DNA from: Maritimibacter sp.
Lineage (GTDB): Bacteria; Pseudomonadota; Alphaproteobacteria; Rhodobacterales; Rhodobacteraceae
Reading direction: 5' to 3'
DNA length: 7,705 bases
Assembly (NCBI GenBank): GCA_003520545.1
Contig: DOUP01000226.1
Span: 1 to 7,705, forward strand
This document shows positions 1 through 5,804 of this stretch, piece after piece (position 1 is the first letter of the stretch; every line of letters begins with the position of its first letter). The notes below the pieces were generated by a model that was not told the origin of the DNA, made no database searches, and saw nothing but the letters and a program-made list of their open reading frames with translations. The translations under genes and the position numbers were made by a program.

Positions 1-8
1 GAAATCAC

Positions 9-509
9 ATGTTCAGACGCACCTTCATCGCTTCCGTTTTGGGCGCAGCCATGGCCGTCACCAGCGCAACCTTCGCCATGGCCGATGGCCATGGTAAAAA
101 AGACATAGTCGACACCGCCGTCGGCGCTGGCAGCTTCATCACCTTGGTCGCCGCTGTGAAGGCTGCAGGCCTTGTGGAGACGCTAAAAGGTGAGGGGCCC
201 TTCACGGTGTTTGCCCCAACTGATGAAGCCTTTGCCGCCCTGCCTGCGGGCACTGTTGAAGACCTTCTGAAACCGGAAAACAAAGACAAGCTTGTGTCCA
301 TTTTGACCTATCACGTGGTCCCGGCCAAAGTGATGTCTGGCGACATCTCAGGTAAGAAAGCTACAGTTGCGACTGTTGAAGGTGAGAAGCTCAACGTGAA
401 CGCCCGCAACGGTGTGAAGGTCAACGGTGCCAAGGTAGTCTCCGCTGACATTGGCGCTTCCAACGGTGTGATTCATGTGATCGACAAGGTGCTGATCCCG
501 GAAGGCTAA
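9..509 (+). CDS. Secreted fasciclin (FAS1) domain protein
   Basis: A 166-residue protein made of a signal peptide and one FAS1 domain. Residues 1-25 have basic residues (RR at 3-4), a hydrophobic Ala-rich core and an AMA|D end that fits signal peptidase I cleavage, so the mature protein is probably periplasmic or extracellular. The FAS1 domain fills residues 30-166. Its first conserved block is FTVFAPTDEAF (65-75), followed by the YHVVPAK block (101-107) and the closing NGVIHVIDKVLIP (152-164). FAS1 domains are generally adhesion or protein-interaction modules; the ligand cannot be told from sequence. The length is normal for single-domain bacterial members. Only 8 bases precede the ATG, so the ribosome binding site lies outside the window, but the ATG sits correctly at the start of the signal peptide. 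It converges on the sulfate-activation gene across a shared terminator. Confidence 0.93.
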   Translation: MFRRTFIASVLGAAMAVTSATFAMADGHGKKDIVDTAVGAGSFITLVAAVKAAGLVETLKGEGPFTVFAPTDEAFAALPAGTVEDLLKPENKDKLVSILTYHVVPAKVMSGDISGKKATVATVEGEKLNVNARNGVKVNGAKVVSADIGASNGVIHVIDKVLIPEG

Positions 510-529
510 AACCAGCCACCACTCACAAG

Positions 530-558
530 AAAAGGCGCGGGGAAATCCCGCGCCTTTT
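530..558. terminator. Bidirectional intrinsic terminator between convergent genes
   Basis: A perfect 12-bp stem (AAAAGGCGCGGG at 530-541, its complement at 547-558) encloses a 5-base loop. The GC-rich core is flanked by A4 on one side and T4 on the other, so the RNA from either strand ends in a U run at the stem base. It lies 20 bases after the fasciclin stop and 23 bases after the stop of the opposing sulfate-activation gene, so it can serve both. Confidence 0.9.
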
Positions 559-581
559 CAAGTTTTCAAATGCCAAACGGC

Positions 582-2291
582 TTAGCCGGAAATCAAGCCC
601 ATGCTTTCCAGCTTCAGGATCACCTGGTGTGCGCAGTTGTCGACGTCCACGTTCTCCGTCTCGACGCGAAGCTCCGGGTCGGCGGGGACGTCGTAGGGGT
701 CGGAGATGCCGGTGAATTCCTTGATCTTGCCTTCGCGGGCCAGTTTGTAGAGCCCCTTGCGGTCGCGGCGTTCGCATTCCTCGATGCTGGTCGCGACGTG
801 GACCTCGACGAAGGCACCGAATTGCTCGACGTCCTCACGCACCGCACGGCGGGTGGCGGCATAGGGCGCGATGGGGGCGCAGATGGCGATGCCGCCGTTC
901 TTGGTGATCTCGGAGGCGACATAGCCGATGCGGCGGATGTTGAGGTCGCGGTGTTCTTTCGAGAAGCCCAGTTCGGAGGACAGGTTCTTGCGCACGATGT
1001 CACCGTCGAGCAGCGTCACGGGGCGTCCGCCCATTTCCATCAGCTTGACCATGAGCGCGTTGGCGATGGTCGATTTGCCGGAGCCGGAGAAGCCGGTGAA
1101 GAACACGGTGAAGCCCTGTTGCGAGCGCGGCGGCTTGGTGCGGCGCAACTCCTTGACCACTTCGGGGAAGGAGAACCAATCGGGGATCTCCAGGCCTTCG
1201 GACAGGCGGCGGCGCAGCTCGGTGCCGGAGATGTTCAGGATGGTGATGTCATCCTTGTCCTCGATCTCGTCGATGGCTTCGTACTGGGCGCGTTCCTGGA
1301 CCCAGACCATGTGCTTGAAGTCGACCATTTCGATGCCGATCTCGTCGGCGAATTGGGCGAAGAGCTCCTGCGCATCATACGGCCCGTAGAAATCCTCGCC
1401 GGCGGAGTTCTTGCCGGGGCCGGCGTGGTCGCGGCCGACGATGAGGTGGGTGCAGCCGTGGTTGGCGCGGATCAACCCGTGCCAGACGGCCTCGCGAGGG
1501 CCGGCCATGCGCATGGCGAGGTTGAGGAGGCTCATCTGCGTGGTCTGGGCCGGGTACTTGTCGAGCACGGCTTCGTAGCAGCGCACGCGGGTGAAGTGGT
1601 CCACGTCGCCCGGCTTGGTCATGCCCACAACAGGGTGAATCAGCAGGTTGGCTTCGGCCTCGCGCGCGGCGCGGAAGGTCAGCTCCTGGTGGGCGCGGTG
1701 CAGCGGGTTGCGGGTCTGGAAGGCAACAACCTTGCGCCAGCCCAGCTTGCGGAAATAGGCGCGCAGCTCGTTTGGGGTGTCGCGGCGCGCCTTGAAGTCA
1801 TAGTGCACCGGTTGCTGGATGCCGGTGATCGGGCCGCCGAGATAGATCTTGCCGGCCTGGTTGTGCAGGTAGTTTACCGCCGGGTGCGCGTCGTCATCGG
1901 CGCCAAAGACCTTCTCGGCCTCGCGCGCCTTGTCGGGTACCCAGTTGTCGGTGACGGACATGGTGGCGAGGATCACGCCCTCCTGGTCGCGCAGCGCGAT
2001 TTCCTGATCTTCCTTGAGGTTCGAGGCAAATTCCTCGGACACATCGAGCGTGATCGGCATCGGCCAGAGCGACCCGTCGGCCAGGCGCATGTTCTCGACC
2101 ACACCGTCGTAATCGGCCTCCGACAGGAACCCCTTGAGCGGGTTGAACCCGCCGTTCATCAGAAGTTCGAGGTCGCAGATCTGGCGCGGGGTCAGATCCC
2201 AGGACACGAGATCGGCCGCCTCGGTCTTCAGCTTCTGGGCGCTCTCGTAGGAAACATAGAGTTCGGGGATCGGTGCGAGGTTGGGCAACAT
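582..2291 (-). CDS. sat/cysC: Bifunctional sulfate adenylyltransferase / adenylylsulfate kinase
   Basis: A 569-residue cytosolic fusion for the two steps of sulfate activation: ATP plus sulfate gives APS, then APS plus ATP gives PAPS. The ATP sulfurylase part spans about residues 1-385 and shows the nucleotide-binding QTRNPLHRAH motif (192-201) and GRDHAGPG (286-293), followed by ISGTELRRRL (354-363). The APS kinase part spans about 395-569, with the P-loop GFSGSGKS (400-407), DGD (429-431), the GFSKEHRDLNIRR segment and the GLYKLAREGKIKEFTGISDPYD lid region (513-534). This N-terminal sulfurylase, C-terminal kinase order is the usual one for the bacterial homomeric type, unlike CysDN. The ATG at 2291 is preferred over a TTG 39 codons upstream: the protein family starts near MLPNLAPIPEL, and the upstream extension is basic and unlike the family. 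An AGAAGG lies 10 bases before the ATG, a weak ribosome site. In the kinase, the position usually read as the Ser of ISPxR is Ala (IAPYAATR). Confidence 0.95.
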   Translation of the reverse strand: MLPNLAPIPELYVSYESAQKLKTEAADLVSWDLTPRQICDLELLMNGGFNPLKGFLSEADYDGVVENMRLADGSLWPMPITLDVSEEFASNLKEDQEIALRDQEGVILATMSVTDNWVPDKAREAEKVFGADDDAHPAVNYLHNQAGKIYLGGPITGIQQPVHYDFKARRDTPNELRAYFRKLGWRKVVAFQTRNPLHRAHQELTFRAAREAEANLLIHPVVGMTKPGDVDHFTRVRCYEAVLDKYPAQTTQMSLLNLAMRMAGPREAVWHGLIRANHGCTHLIVGRDHAGPGKNSAGEDFYGPYDAQELFAQFADEIGIEMVDFKHMVWVQERAQYEAIDEIEDKDDITILNISGTELRRRLSEGLEIPDWFSFPEVVKELRRTKPPRSQQGFTVFFTGFSGSGKSTIANALMVKLMEMGGRPVTLLDGDIVRKNLSSELGFSKEHRDLNIRRIGYVASEITKNGGIAICAPIAPYAATRRAVREDVEQFGAFVEVHVATSIEECERRDRKGLYKLAREGKIKEFTGISDPYDVPADPELRVETENVDVDNCAHQVILKLESMGLISG

Positions 2292-2582
2292 GCCTGAAAT
2301 GCCTTCTTTTGCGTCAATAGGGCGGGACCGCCGGGTTTCGCGGGCGTTTAGCGTCGAAACGACCGCCAAGGCAACCCGCAGCCGCTTTGATCGTGAAAAC
2401 GAAGGCAATTATGCCGCAGTGCGGCGTCCCGGTGGGAGAGTGTTCCGGGAGGGCCTGTGGGGGGAAGGAGGGTGTTTGGTCTCAGTTGTTTTTAGGATCG
2501 TTCCGCTCAAATTTTGGTGGAGTTGGAGGTTGACGGTGCTAGGCTGCGGTCACTGGCCCTCCTGGCCGTTGGAGTCTTTTGA
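2292..2582. other. Divergent intergenic region, sulfate-activation gene to HxlR regulator
   Basis: These 291 bases separate two divergently transcribed genes and must hold the promoters of both. I see no convincing coding sequence. A GGCGG-GA-CCGCC inverted repeat sits at about 2322-2333, close to the start of the sulfate-activation gene. On the minus strand a TTGCCT followed 17 bases later by a poor -10 (CTAAAC) is the best promoter guess. On the plus strand TTGTTT at 2486-2491 with CAAATT 16 bases later is equally weak. No riboswitch fold was recognised. The stretch from about 2430 to 2475 is purine-rich (runs of G with few pyrimidines). Confidence 0.4.
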
Positions 2583-3281
2583 ATGACGCGAGGGAGCTAT
2601 GAGCAGTTCTGCCCGGTTGCAATGGCATCCGAAGTGCTTTGCACCAGATGGACCATGGTCCTTGTCCGTGAGCTTGTGGCGGGTTCCACAAGGTTCGGCG
2701 ACCTGCGGCGCGGCGTTCCCCGGATGTCTCCCACACTTTTGTCAAAGCGGCTAAAGGAACTCGAAGCCGCAGGAATTGTCACCAGGAAACCTGTGGCCGA
2801 TGAGGTGGGCATTCACGAGTATCATCTGACTAAGGCCGGGAAAGACCTGAAGCAAATCGTAGAATCTTTCGGTATCTGGGGGCAGAAATGGGTCGAAACG
2901 CAGGCCTCTCTTGAGAACCTCGATCCCTCACTCCTGATGTGGGACATGCGGCGCAACATCAATCCCGCGCCGCTGCCATCGCAACGGACCGTCATTCAGT
3001 TTCGCTATCCAGAACTTCCTGCCAATCGCCGCAATTGGTGGCTGATCATTGACCCGGAAGCAAAGCTCGAGGTAGATCTCTGTGCAAAAGATCCGGGTTT
3101 TGATGTTGACCTATGGGTCACCACTGACCTCAAGACAATGACTGCCATCTGGATGGGGTTGTCTTCGGTAAAAGACTCGCAATCGAAGATACTTGTTGAT
3201 GGCGACCCCGCATTGGCCCGATCCATGACCCAATGGTTGGGCTTTAGTCATTTCGCCACGCAGAAGAAAATTGTCGGTTAG
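2583..3281 (+). CDS. HxlR-family winged-helix regulator with C-terminal SCP2-like domain
   Basis: A 232-residue predicted DNA-binding protein. Residues 6-105 match the HxlR (DUF24) fold: the opening CPVAMASEVLCTRWTMVLVRELVAGSTRFGDLRRGVPRMSP region, then the recognition helix area LLSKRLKELEAAGIVTRKP (52-70) and the wing ending in YHLTKAGKDL (80-89). Classic HxlR proteins are about 110-150 residues, so about 110 extra residues follow. That part, with NWWLIIDPEAKLEVDLC (151-167), DVDLWVTTDLKTMTAIWMG (174-192) and ILVDGDPALARSMTQWLG (203-220), resembles an SCP2 (sterol-carrier-like) ligand domain; this assignment is by pattern only. Cys10 is the family's conserved N-terminal cysteine, used for redox or electrophile sensing in some relatives; Cys20 and Cys167 are additional. 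A GGAG at 2571-2574 lies 8 bases before the ATG and supports this start. The target is unknown; the hemoglobin gene 95 bases downstream on the same strand is the obvious candidate. GC is lower than in trxB. Confidence 0.88.
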   Translation: MTRGSYEQFCPVAMASEVLCTRWTMVLVRELVAGSTRFGDLRRGVPRMSPTLLSKRLKELEAAGIVTRKPVADEVGIHEYHLTKAGKDLKQIVESFGIWGQKWVETQASLENLDPSLLMWDMRRNINPAPLPSQRTVIQFRYPELPANRRNWWLIIDPEAKLEVDLCAKDPGFDVDLWVTTDLKTMTAIWMGLSSVKDSQSKILVDGDPALARSMTQWLGFSHFATQKKIVG

Positions 3282-3298
3282 TCTTCGAATATAAGGGG

Positions 3299-3329
3299 AG
3301 TCCAGTTTCAGGACTATCGGTATCGTCCT
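3299..3329 (+). repeat. Two overlapping inverted repeats upstream of the globin gene
   Basis: AGTCC (3299-3303) pairs with GGACT (3311-3315) across a 7-base loop, and AGGAC (3310-3314) pairs with GTCCT (3325-3329) across 10 bases that hold two further matching positions (AT/AT). The right arm of the first and the left arm of the second overlap, so as RNA the two hairpins would exclude each other; as DNA they could be a three-half-site operator. The element sits 48-78 bases before the globin ATG. Each arm is only 5 bp, so chance is possible. Confidence 0.4.
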
Positions 3330-3366
3330 GTTTCTTGCACTGCTTGTCAGGAAACCCCAAGACGAT

Positions 3367-3370
3367 GGAG
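3367..3370 (+). promoter_or_regulatory. Ribosome binding site that fixes the globin start
   Basis: GGAG lies 6 bases before the ATG at 3377. The longer reading from 3335 would add 14 residues (MHCLSGNPKTMEKV) unlike the family, and the ATG at 3365 overlaps this site, so 3377 is the best start. Confidence 0.7.
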
Positions 3371-3376
3371 AAAGTC

Positions 3377-3736
3377 ATGACCGATACCCTTTATTCTCGC
3401 CTCGGAGGCGCGGAGGCAATCGCCCGGATTGCATCCGACCTCGTCGATAACCACATTGCCAACCCACTGATCGGCAGGCGTTTCGCCGGCAGCGATGTGA
3501 TCGCTATGAAGAAGAAGGCAACCGATTTCTTCTCTATGGGTTCGGGTGGCCCCAACAACTACGATGGGCTGGATATGCTCAGCGCCCACAAACACATGAA
3601 CATTTCCGATAACGAATATATGGCGGCTGTCGATGACCTGATGAAGGCACTGACCAATGCTGATGTGGGTGATCGTGAGAAAGCGGATGTGCTCTATATC
3701 TTCCACACACTTCGTCCGGACGTCGTTGGTGTGTGA
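3377..3736 (+). CDS. Group I truncated hemoglobin
   Basis: A 119-residue single-domain heme protein of the 2-over-2 globin fold, expected in the cytoplasm. Visible family marks are the opening LYSRLGGAEAIARIASDLVDNHIANPLIGRRF (5-36), whose final Phe36 matches the CD1 phenylalanine, the glycine-rich FFSMGSGGPNNYDGLDM (51-67), and AHKHMNIS (70-77), where His71 aligns with the proximal heme ligand (as in the MxxAHK segment of cyanobacterial GlbN). Length is typical. In canonical group I proteins a Phe-Tyr pair occupies B9-B10; here the aligned pair is Leu22-Val23, so the ligand-stabilising Tyr B10 seems absent. Roles in the family include oxygen binding, nitric oxide dioxygenation and peroxide chemistry, and none can be chosen from sequence. 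It follows the HxlR-type regulator by 95 bases on the same strand, with a possible regulatory element between. Start chosen from the GGAG at 3367-3370. Confidence 0.9.
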   Translation: MTDTLYSRLGGAEAIARIASDLVDNHIANPLIGRRFAGSDVIAMKKKATDFFSMGSGGPNNYDGLDMLSAHKHMNISDNEYMAAVDDLMKALTNADVGDREKADVLYIFHTLRPDVVGV

Positions 3737-3792
3737 ATGGCAGGTCGCATTATTAGCCAGACGTCATCCCCGAGCTTTCTTGGATACTTTCT

Positions 3793-3822
3793 GTGCGATC
3801 GCACCCGCTGACATGTGATCAC
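3793..3822. repeat. Two GATC-centred palindromes after the globin gene
   Basis: GTGCGATCGCAC (3793-3804) is a perfect 12-bp palindrome, and GTGATCAC (3815-3822) is a perfect 8-bp palindrome 10 bases further on. Both start with GTG, end with CAC and centre on GATC. They lie in the gap between the globin stop and the trxB terminator. Function is unknown: a protein site is possible, or chance. Confidence 0.45.
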
Positions 3823-3825
3823 TTT

Positions 3826-3843
3826 GTCCGCATTCCGGACTTT
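3826..3843 (+). terminator. Possible weak terminator after the globin gene
   Basis: GTCCG (3826-3830) and CGGAC (3836-3840) form a 5-bp stem with a 5-base loop, followed by TTT. The stem is short and the T run minimal, and it lies 90 bases after the globin stop, so this is only a candidate. Confidence 0.3.
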
Positions 3844-3875
3844 CGAGAAGAGTGGAGCGAAGAGCCGCTCCCCCC

Positions 3876-3905
3876 AACAAACCGCCCGAGGTTTCCCCCG
3901 GGCGG
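3876..3905 (-). terminator. Intrinsic terminator of trxB
   Basis: Read on the minus strand, a 10-bp stem (CCGCCCGGGG with CCTCGGGCGG, one G-U pair) closes a GAAA tetraloop and is followed by TTTGTT. It starts 24 bases after the trxB stop. The G-U pair becomes an A-C mismatch when the plus strand is read, so it is better suited to trxB than to the globin transcript. Confidence 0.8.
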
Positions 3906-3929
3906 CAATTATCCAACCTCGTGACCCCC

Positions 3930-4916
3930 TCAGACCGGGGCCTTCTCCGCGTCCACGGCAGCCGCCGGTTCGGCTTCTTCGTGTTCGGCGAGGAATTTCT
4001 CGGCGTCGAGCGCGGCCATGCAGCCCATGCCGGCGCTTGTCACGGCCTGGCGGTAGACGTGGTCGGTGAGGTCGCCCGCGGCGAAGACGCCGGGGATCGA
4101 GGTGCGGGTGGTGCCCGGTTCGACCTTCACGTAGCCGCCGTTGTGGGTTTCCAGCACGTCCTTCACGAGTTCCGAGGCGGGGGCGTGGCCGATGGCGATG
4201 AAGACGCCCTTGGCCGACAGTTCGGTGACCTCGCCGGTTTTCACGTTCTTGACCTTCACGCCCTCGACGCCCAGCGGCATGTCGGTGCCGACCACTTCTT
4301 CGAGCACGTGGTCCCACATGACTTCGATCTTCGGGTTCTTCTCGGCGCGGTCGATGAGGATCTTCTCGGCGCGGAATTCGTCGCGGCGATGGATCACGGT
4401 GACCTTGGAGGCGAAGTTGGTGAGGAAGAGCGCCTCTTCCACGGCGGTGTTGCCGCCGCCGACCACGATGATCTCTTGCCCGCGGTAGAAAAAGCCGTCG
4501 CAGGTGGCACAGGCGGAGACGCCGAAGCCCTTGTATTTCTCCTCGGTCGGCAGGCCCAGCCACTTGGCGCGCGCGCCGGTGGCTAGGATGACCGCTTCGG
4601 CCTCATAGGTCGCGCCCGAGTCGCCCTTGGCCACGAAGGGGCGTTTGGACAGGTCGAGGTCGGTGATGATGTCGGTGATGATCTCCGCGCCCATCGCTTT
4701 CGCGTGGGTTTCCATGTTGACCATCAGTTCGGGGCCCTGGATCTCGGTGTGGCCGGGCCAGTTTTCCACCTCGGTGGTGGTGGTAAGCTGACCGCCTGGT
4801 TCCATCCCCTGCACGAGGATCGGTTTGAGCATGGCGCGGCTTGCGTAGACGGCGGCGGTGTAGCCCGCCGGGCCGGAGCCGATGATGAGCACGCGGGTGT
4901 GATGCGTTCCGGACAT
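3930..4916 (-). CDS. trxB: Thioredoxin-disulfide reductase
   Basis: A 328-residue cytosolic flavoenzyme that passes electrons from NADPH through FAD and a redox disulfide to thioredoxin. The FAD-binding GSGPAG is at 13-18, the redox-active CATC at 136-139, the NADPH-binding GGGNTA at 153-158 with the 2'-phosphate-binding HRR at 176-178, and the second FAD motif AAGDLTD at 279-285 followed by RQAVTSAGMG (289-298). This order matches low-molecular-weight bacterial TrxB. The chosen ATG at 4916 has GAGAGGG 7 bases upstream and sits just before the Rossmann strand; an ATG ten codons earlier lacks such a site. The protein ends in an acidic, Ala-rich tail (about 310-328) that extends beyond the core fold and is probably disordered. 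Thioredoxin serves ribonucleotide reductase, PAPS reductase and oxidative-stress repair. The gene is divergent from the Lrp/AsnC gene and has its own terminator. Confidence 0.97.
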   Translation of the reverse strand: MSGTHHTRVLIIGSGPAGYTAAVYASRAMLKPILVQGMEPGGQLTTTTEVENWPGHTEIQGPELMVNMETHAKAMGAEIITDIITDLDLSKRPFVAKGDSGATYEAEAVILATGARAKWLGLPTEEKYKGFGVSACATCDGFFYRGQEIIVVGGGNTAVEEALFLTNFASKVTVIHRRDEFRAEKILIDRAEKNPKIEVMWDHVLEEVVGTDMPLGVEGVKVKNVKTGEVTELSAKGVFIAIGHAPASELVKDVLETHNGGYVKVEPGTTRTSIPGVFAAGDLTDHVYRQAVTSAGMGCMAALDAEKFLAEHEEAEPAAAVDAEKAPV

Positions 4917-4923
4917 GACGAAT

Positions 4924-4930
4924 CCCTCTC
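4924..4930 (-). promoter_or_regulatory. Ribosome binding site that fixes the trxB start
   Basis: GAGAGGG on the minus strand, 7 bases before the ATG at 4916. It lies inside the ten-codon extension that the upstream ATG (4946) would add, which favours 4916. Confidence 0.75.
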
Positions 4931-5055
4931 GAATATACGGTTGCATTGGATATAGGGGGGCAGGGGAGGCGCCGAAACCCCTTGCGACAGCTTGTCAGGT
5001 TTGCAACATCCCCTGGGCGGTCGGCGCGGGTTTCGAGTCACGATCTTGCGCAGTT

Positions 5056-5072
5056 GCGAAATAATATTGCGC
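5056..5072. promoter_or_regulatory. Candidate Lrp/AsnC operator between trxB and lrp
   Basis: GCGAAATAATATTGCGC is a 17-bp quasi-palindrome: GCG and AATA on the left mirror TATT and CGC on the right, with a single mismatched pair besides the centre base. It is the only marked AT-rich core in an otherwise GC-rich gap. GC arms around an AT-rich centre of about 15-17 bp is the shape of Lrp/AsnC-family sites. It lies 50 bases before the regulator's ATG, suited to autoregulation, and 140 bases before the trxB ATG. A further TTGCGCAG precedes it, adding a partial half-site. Confidence 0.5.
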
Positions 5073-5121
5073 GCCCGGTGGCTCGCGGGTAAGGTTCGGC
5101 AAATTCCGCGAAGGACGCCGC

Positions 5122-5622
5122 ATGCCAACTACCAAACTTGACCCGATCGACCGCATGATCCTTGCCCAACTGCAGGCCGACGGGCGGATGACCAACGTCG
5201 AACTGGCCAAACGCGTGGGAATTTCTGCCCCGCCGTGCCTGCGCCGCGTGCGGACCCTGGAAGAGGCCGGGTATATCCGGGGCTATCATGCCGACGTGGA
5301 TGCCCGCGCGCTGGGGTTCGAGGTGCAGGTGTTCGCCAATGTCGGGCTGGTGAGCCAGGCGGAGGCCGACCTGTCCGCGTTCGAGGCGCGGTGTCGCGAC
5401 TGGCCGCTGGTGCGCGAGTGCCACATGCTCAACGGCGAAGTCGATTTCATCCTGAAATGCGTGGCGCCCGACCTGTCGACTTTCCAGACGTTTCTGACCG
5501 AGCAACTGACGGCGGCCGAGAACGTGGCGAGCGTGAAAACCTCGCTCGTGATCCGGGATGCCAAGGACGAACCGGGGGTGCCGTTCGACGTGCTCGAAGC
5601 CCGGATGACCGCGAAGGCGTGA
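5122..5622 (+). CDS. Lrp/AsnC-family transcriptional regulator
   Basis: A 166-residue regulator of the feast/famine family. The N-terminal helix-turn-helix covers about residues 5-60, with LDPIDRMILAQLQADGR (6-22), the recognition region NVELAKRVGISAPPCLRRVRTLEEAGYI (25-52), then a linker into the RAM (effector and oligomerisation) domain at about 65-150. In the RAM domain LNGEVDFILKCVAPDLSTF (103-121) holds the Gly and Asp positions typical of the ligand-facing loop. The length matches Lrp itself. AAGGA lies 6 bases before the ATG. Such proteins usually form octamers or dimers of dimers and often regulate the divergent neighbour as well as themselves, here trxB. The effector (often an amino acid) cannot be read from the sequence, so I do not call it Lrp sensu stricto. 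Confidence 0.93.
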   Translation: MPTTKLDPIDRMILAQLQADGRMTNVELAKRVGISAPPCLRRVRTLEEAGYIRGYHADVDARALGFEVQVFANVGLVSQAEADLSAFEARCRDWPLVRECHMLNGEVDFILKCVAPDLSTFQTFLTEQLTAAENVASVKTSLVIRDAKDEPGVPFDVLEARMTAKA

Positions 5623-5706
5623 GTGTGACGGCGCGCTTGCGTCGGGGATTCTGCGCGGTTGCGGCCACATAGTGCTGAAAATGCCACCTTTTTGGACCTT
5701 GTGAGG

Positions 5707-5736
5707 TTGCGTGTAAGCGATGCCGCACGGTTAAAT
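5707..5736 (+). promoter_or_regulatory. Candidate sigma-70-type promoter for the L,D-transpeptidase gene
   Basis: TTGCGT (5707-5712) is followed after 18 bases by TTAAAT (5731-5736). This would start transcription about 60 bases before the TTG start codon. The -35 is fair and the -10 moderate; no other good pair was seen in the 182-base gap after the Lrp/AsnC gene. Confidence 0.3.
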
Positions 5737-5804
5737 GTGGCAGAGATTCTGCGAAGGCCCCCTGTCTGCCCGGGGAAGAAGGCCAAACATTCTGGGGGAA
5801 TACA

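Noticed and set aside
570..2297. A 575-codon open frame on the plus strand opposite the sulfate-activation gene
   Set aside because: It is the antisense shadow of a high-GC gene: the product is a low-complexity Gly/Val/Ala/Leu/Asp-rich chain with no recognisable domain, while the minus strand carries clear sulfurylase and kinase motifs.
2292..2408. A 39-residue N-terminal extension of the sulfate-activation protein from a TTG start
   Set aside because: The extension is basic, unlike the family, and the ATG at 2291 begins the conserved sequence directly.
2281..2586. A 101-codon plus-strand frame in the gap before the HxlR gene
   Set aside because: It has no domain, overlaps the start of the sulfate-activation gene and the ribosome site of the HxlR gene, and is probably chance.
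3694..4563. A 289-codon minus-strand frame overlapping trxB
   Set aside because: The translation is Arg/Gly/His/Pro-rich, typical of an alternative frame of a GC-rich gene, and trxB has all its cofactor motifs in the other frame.
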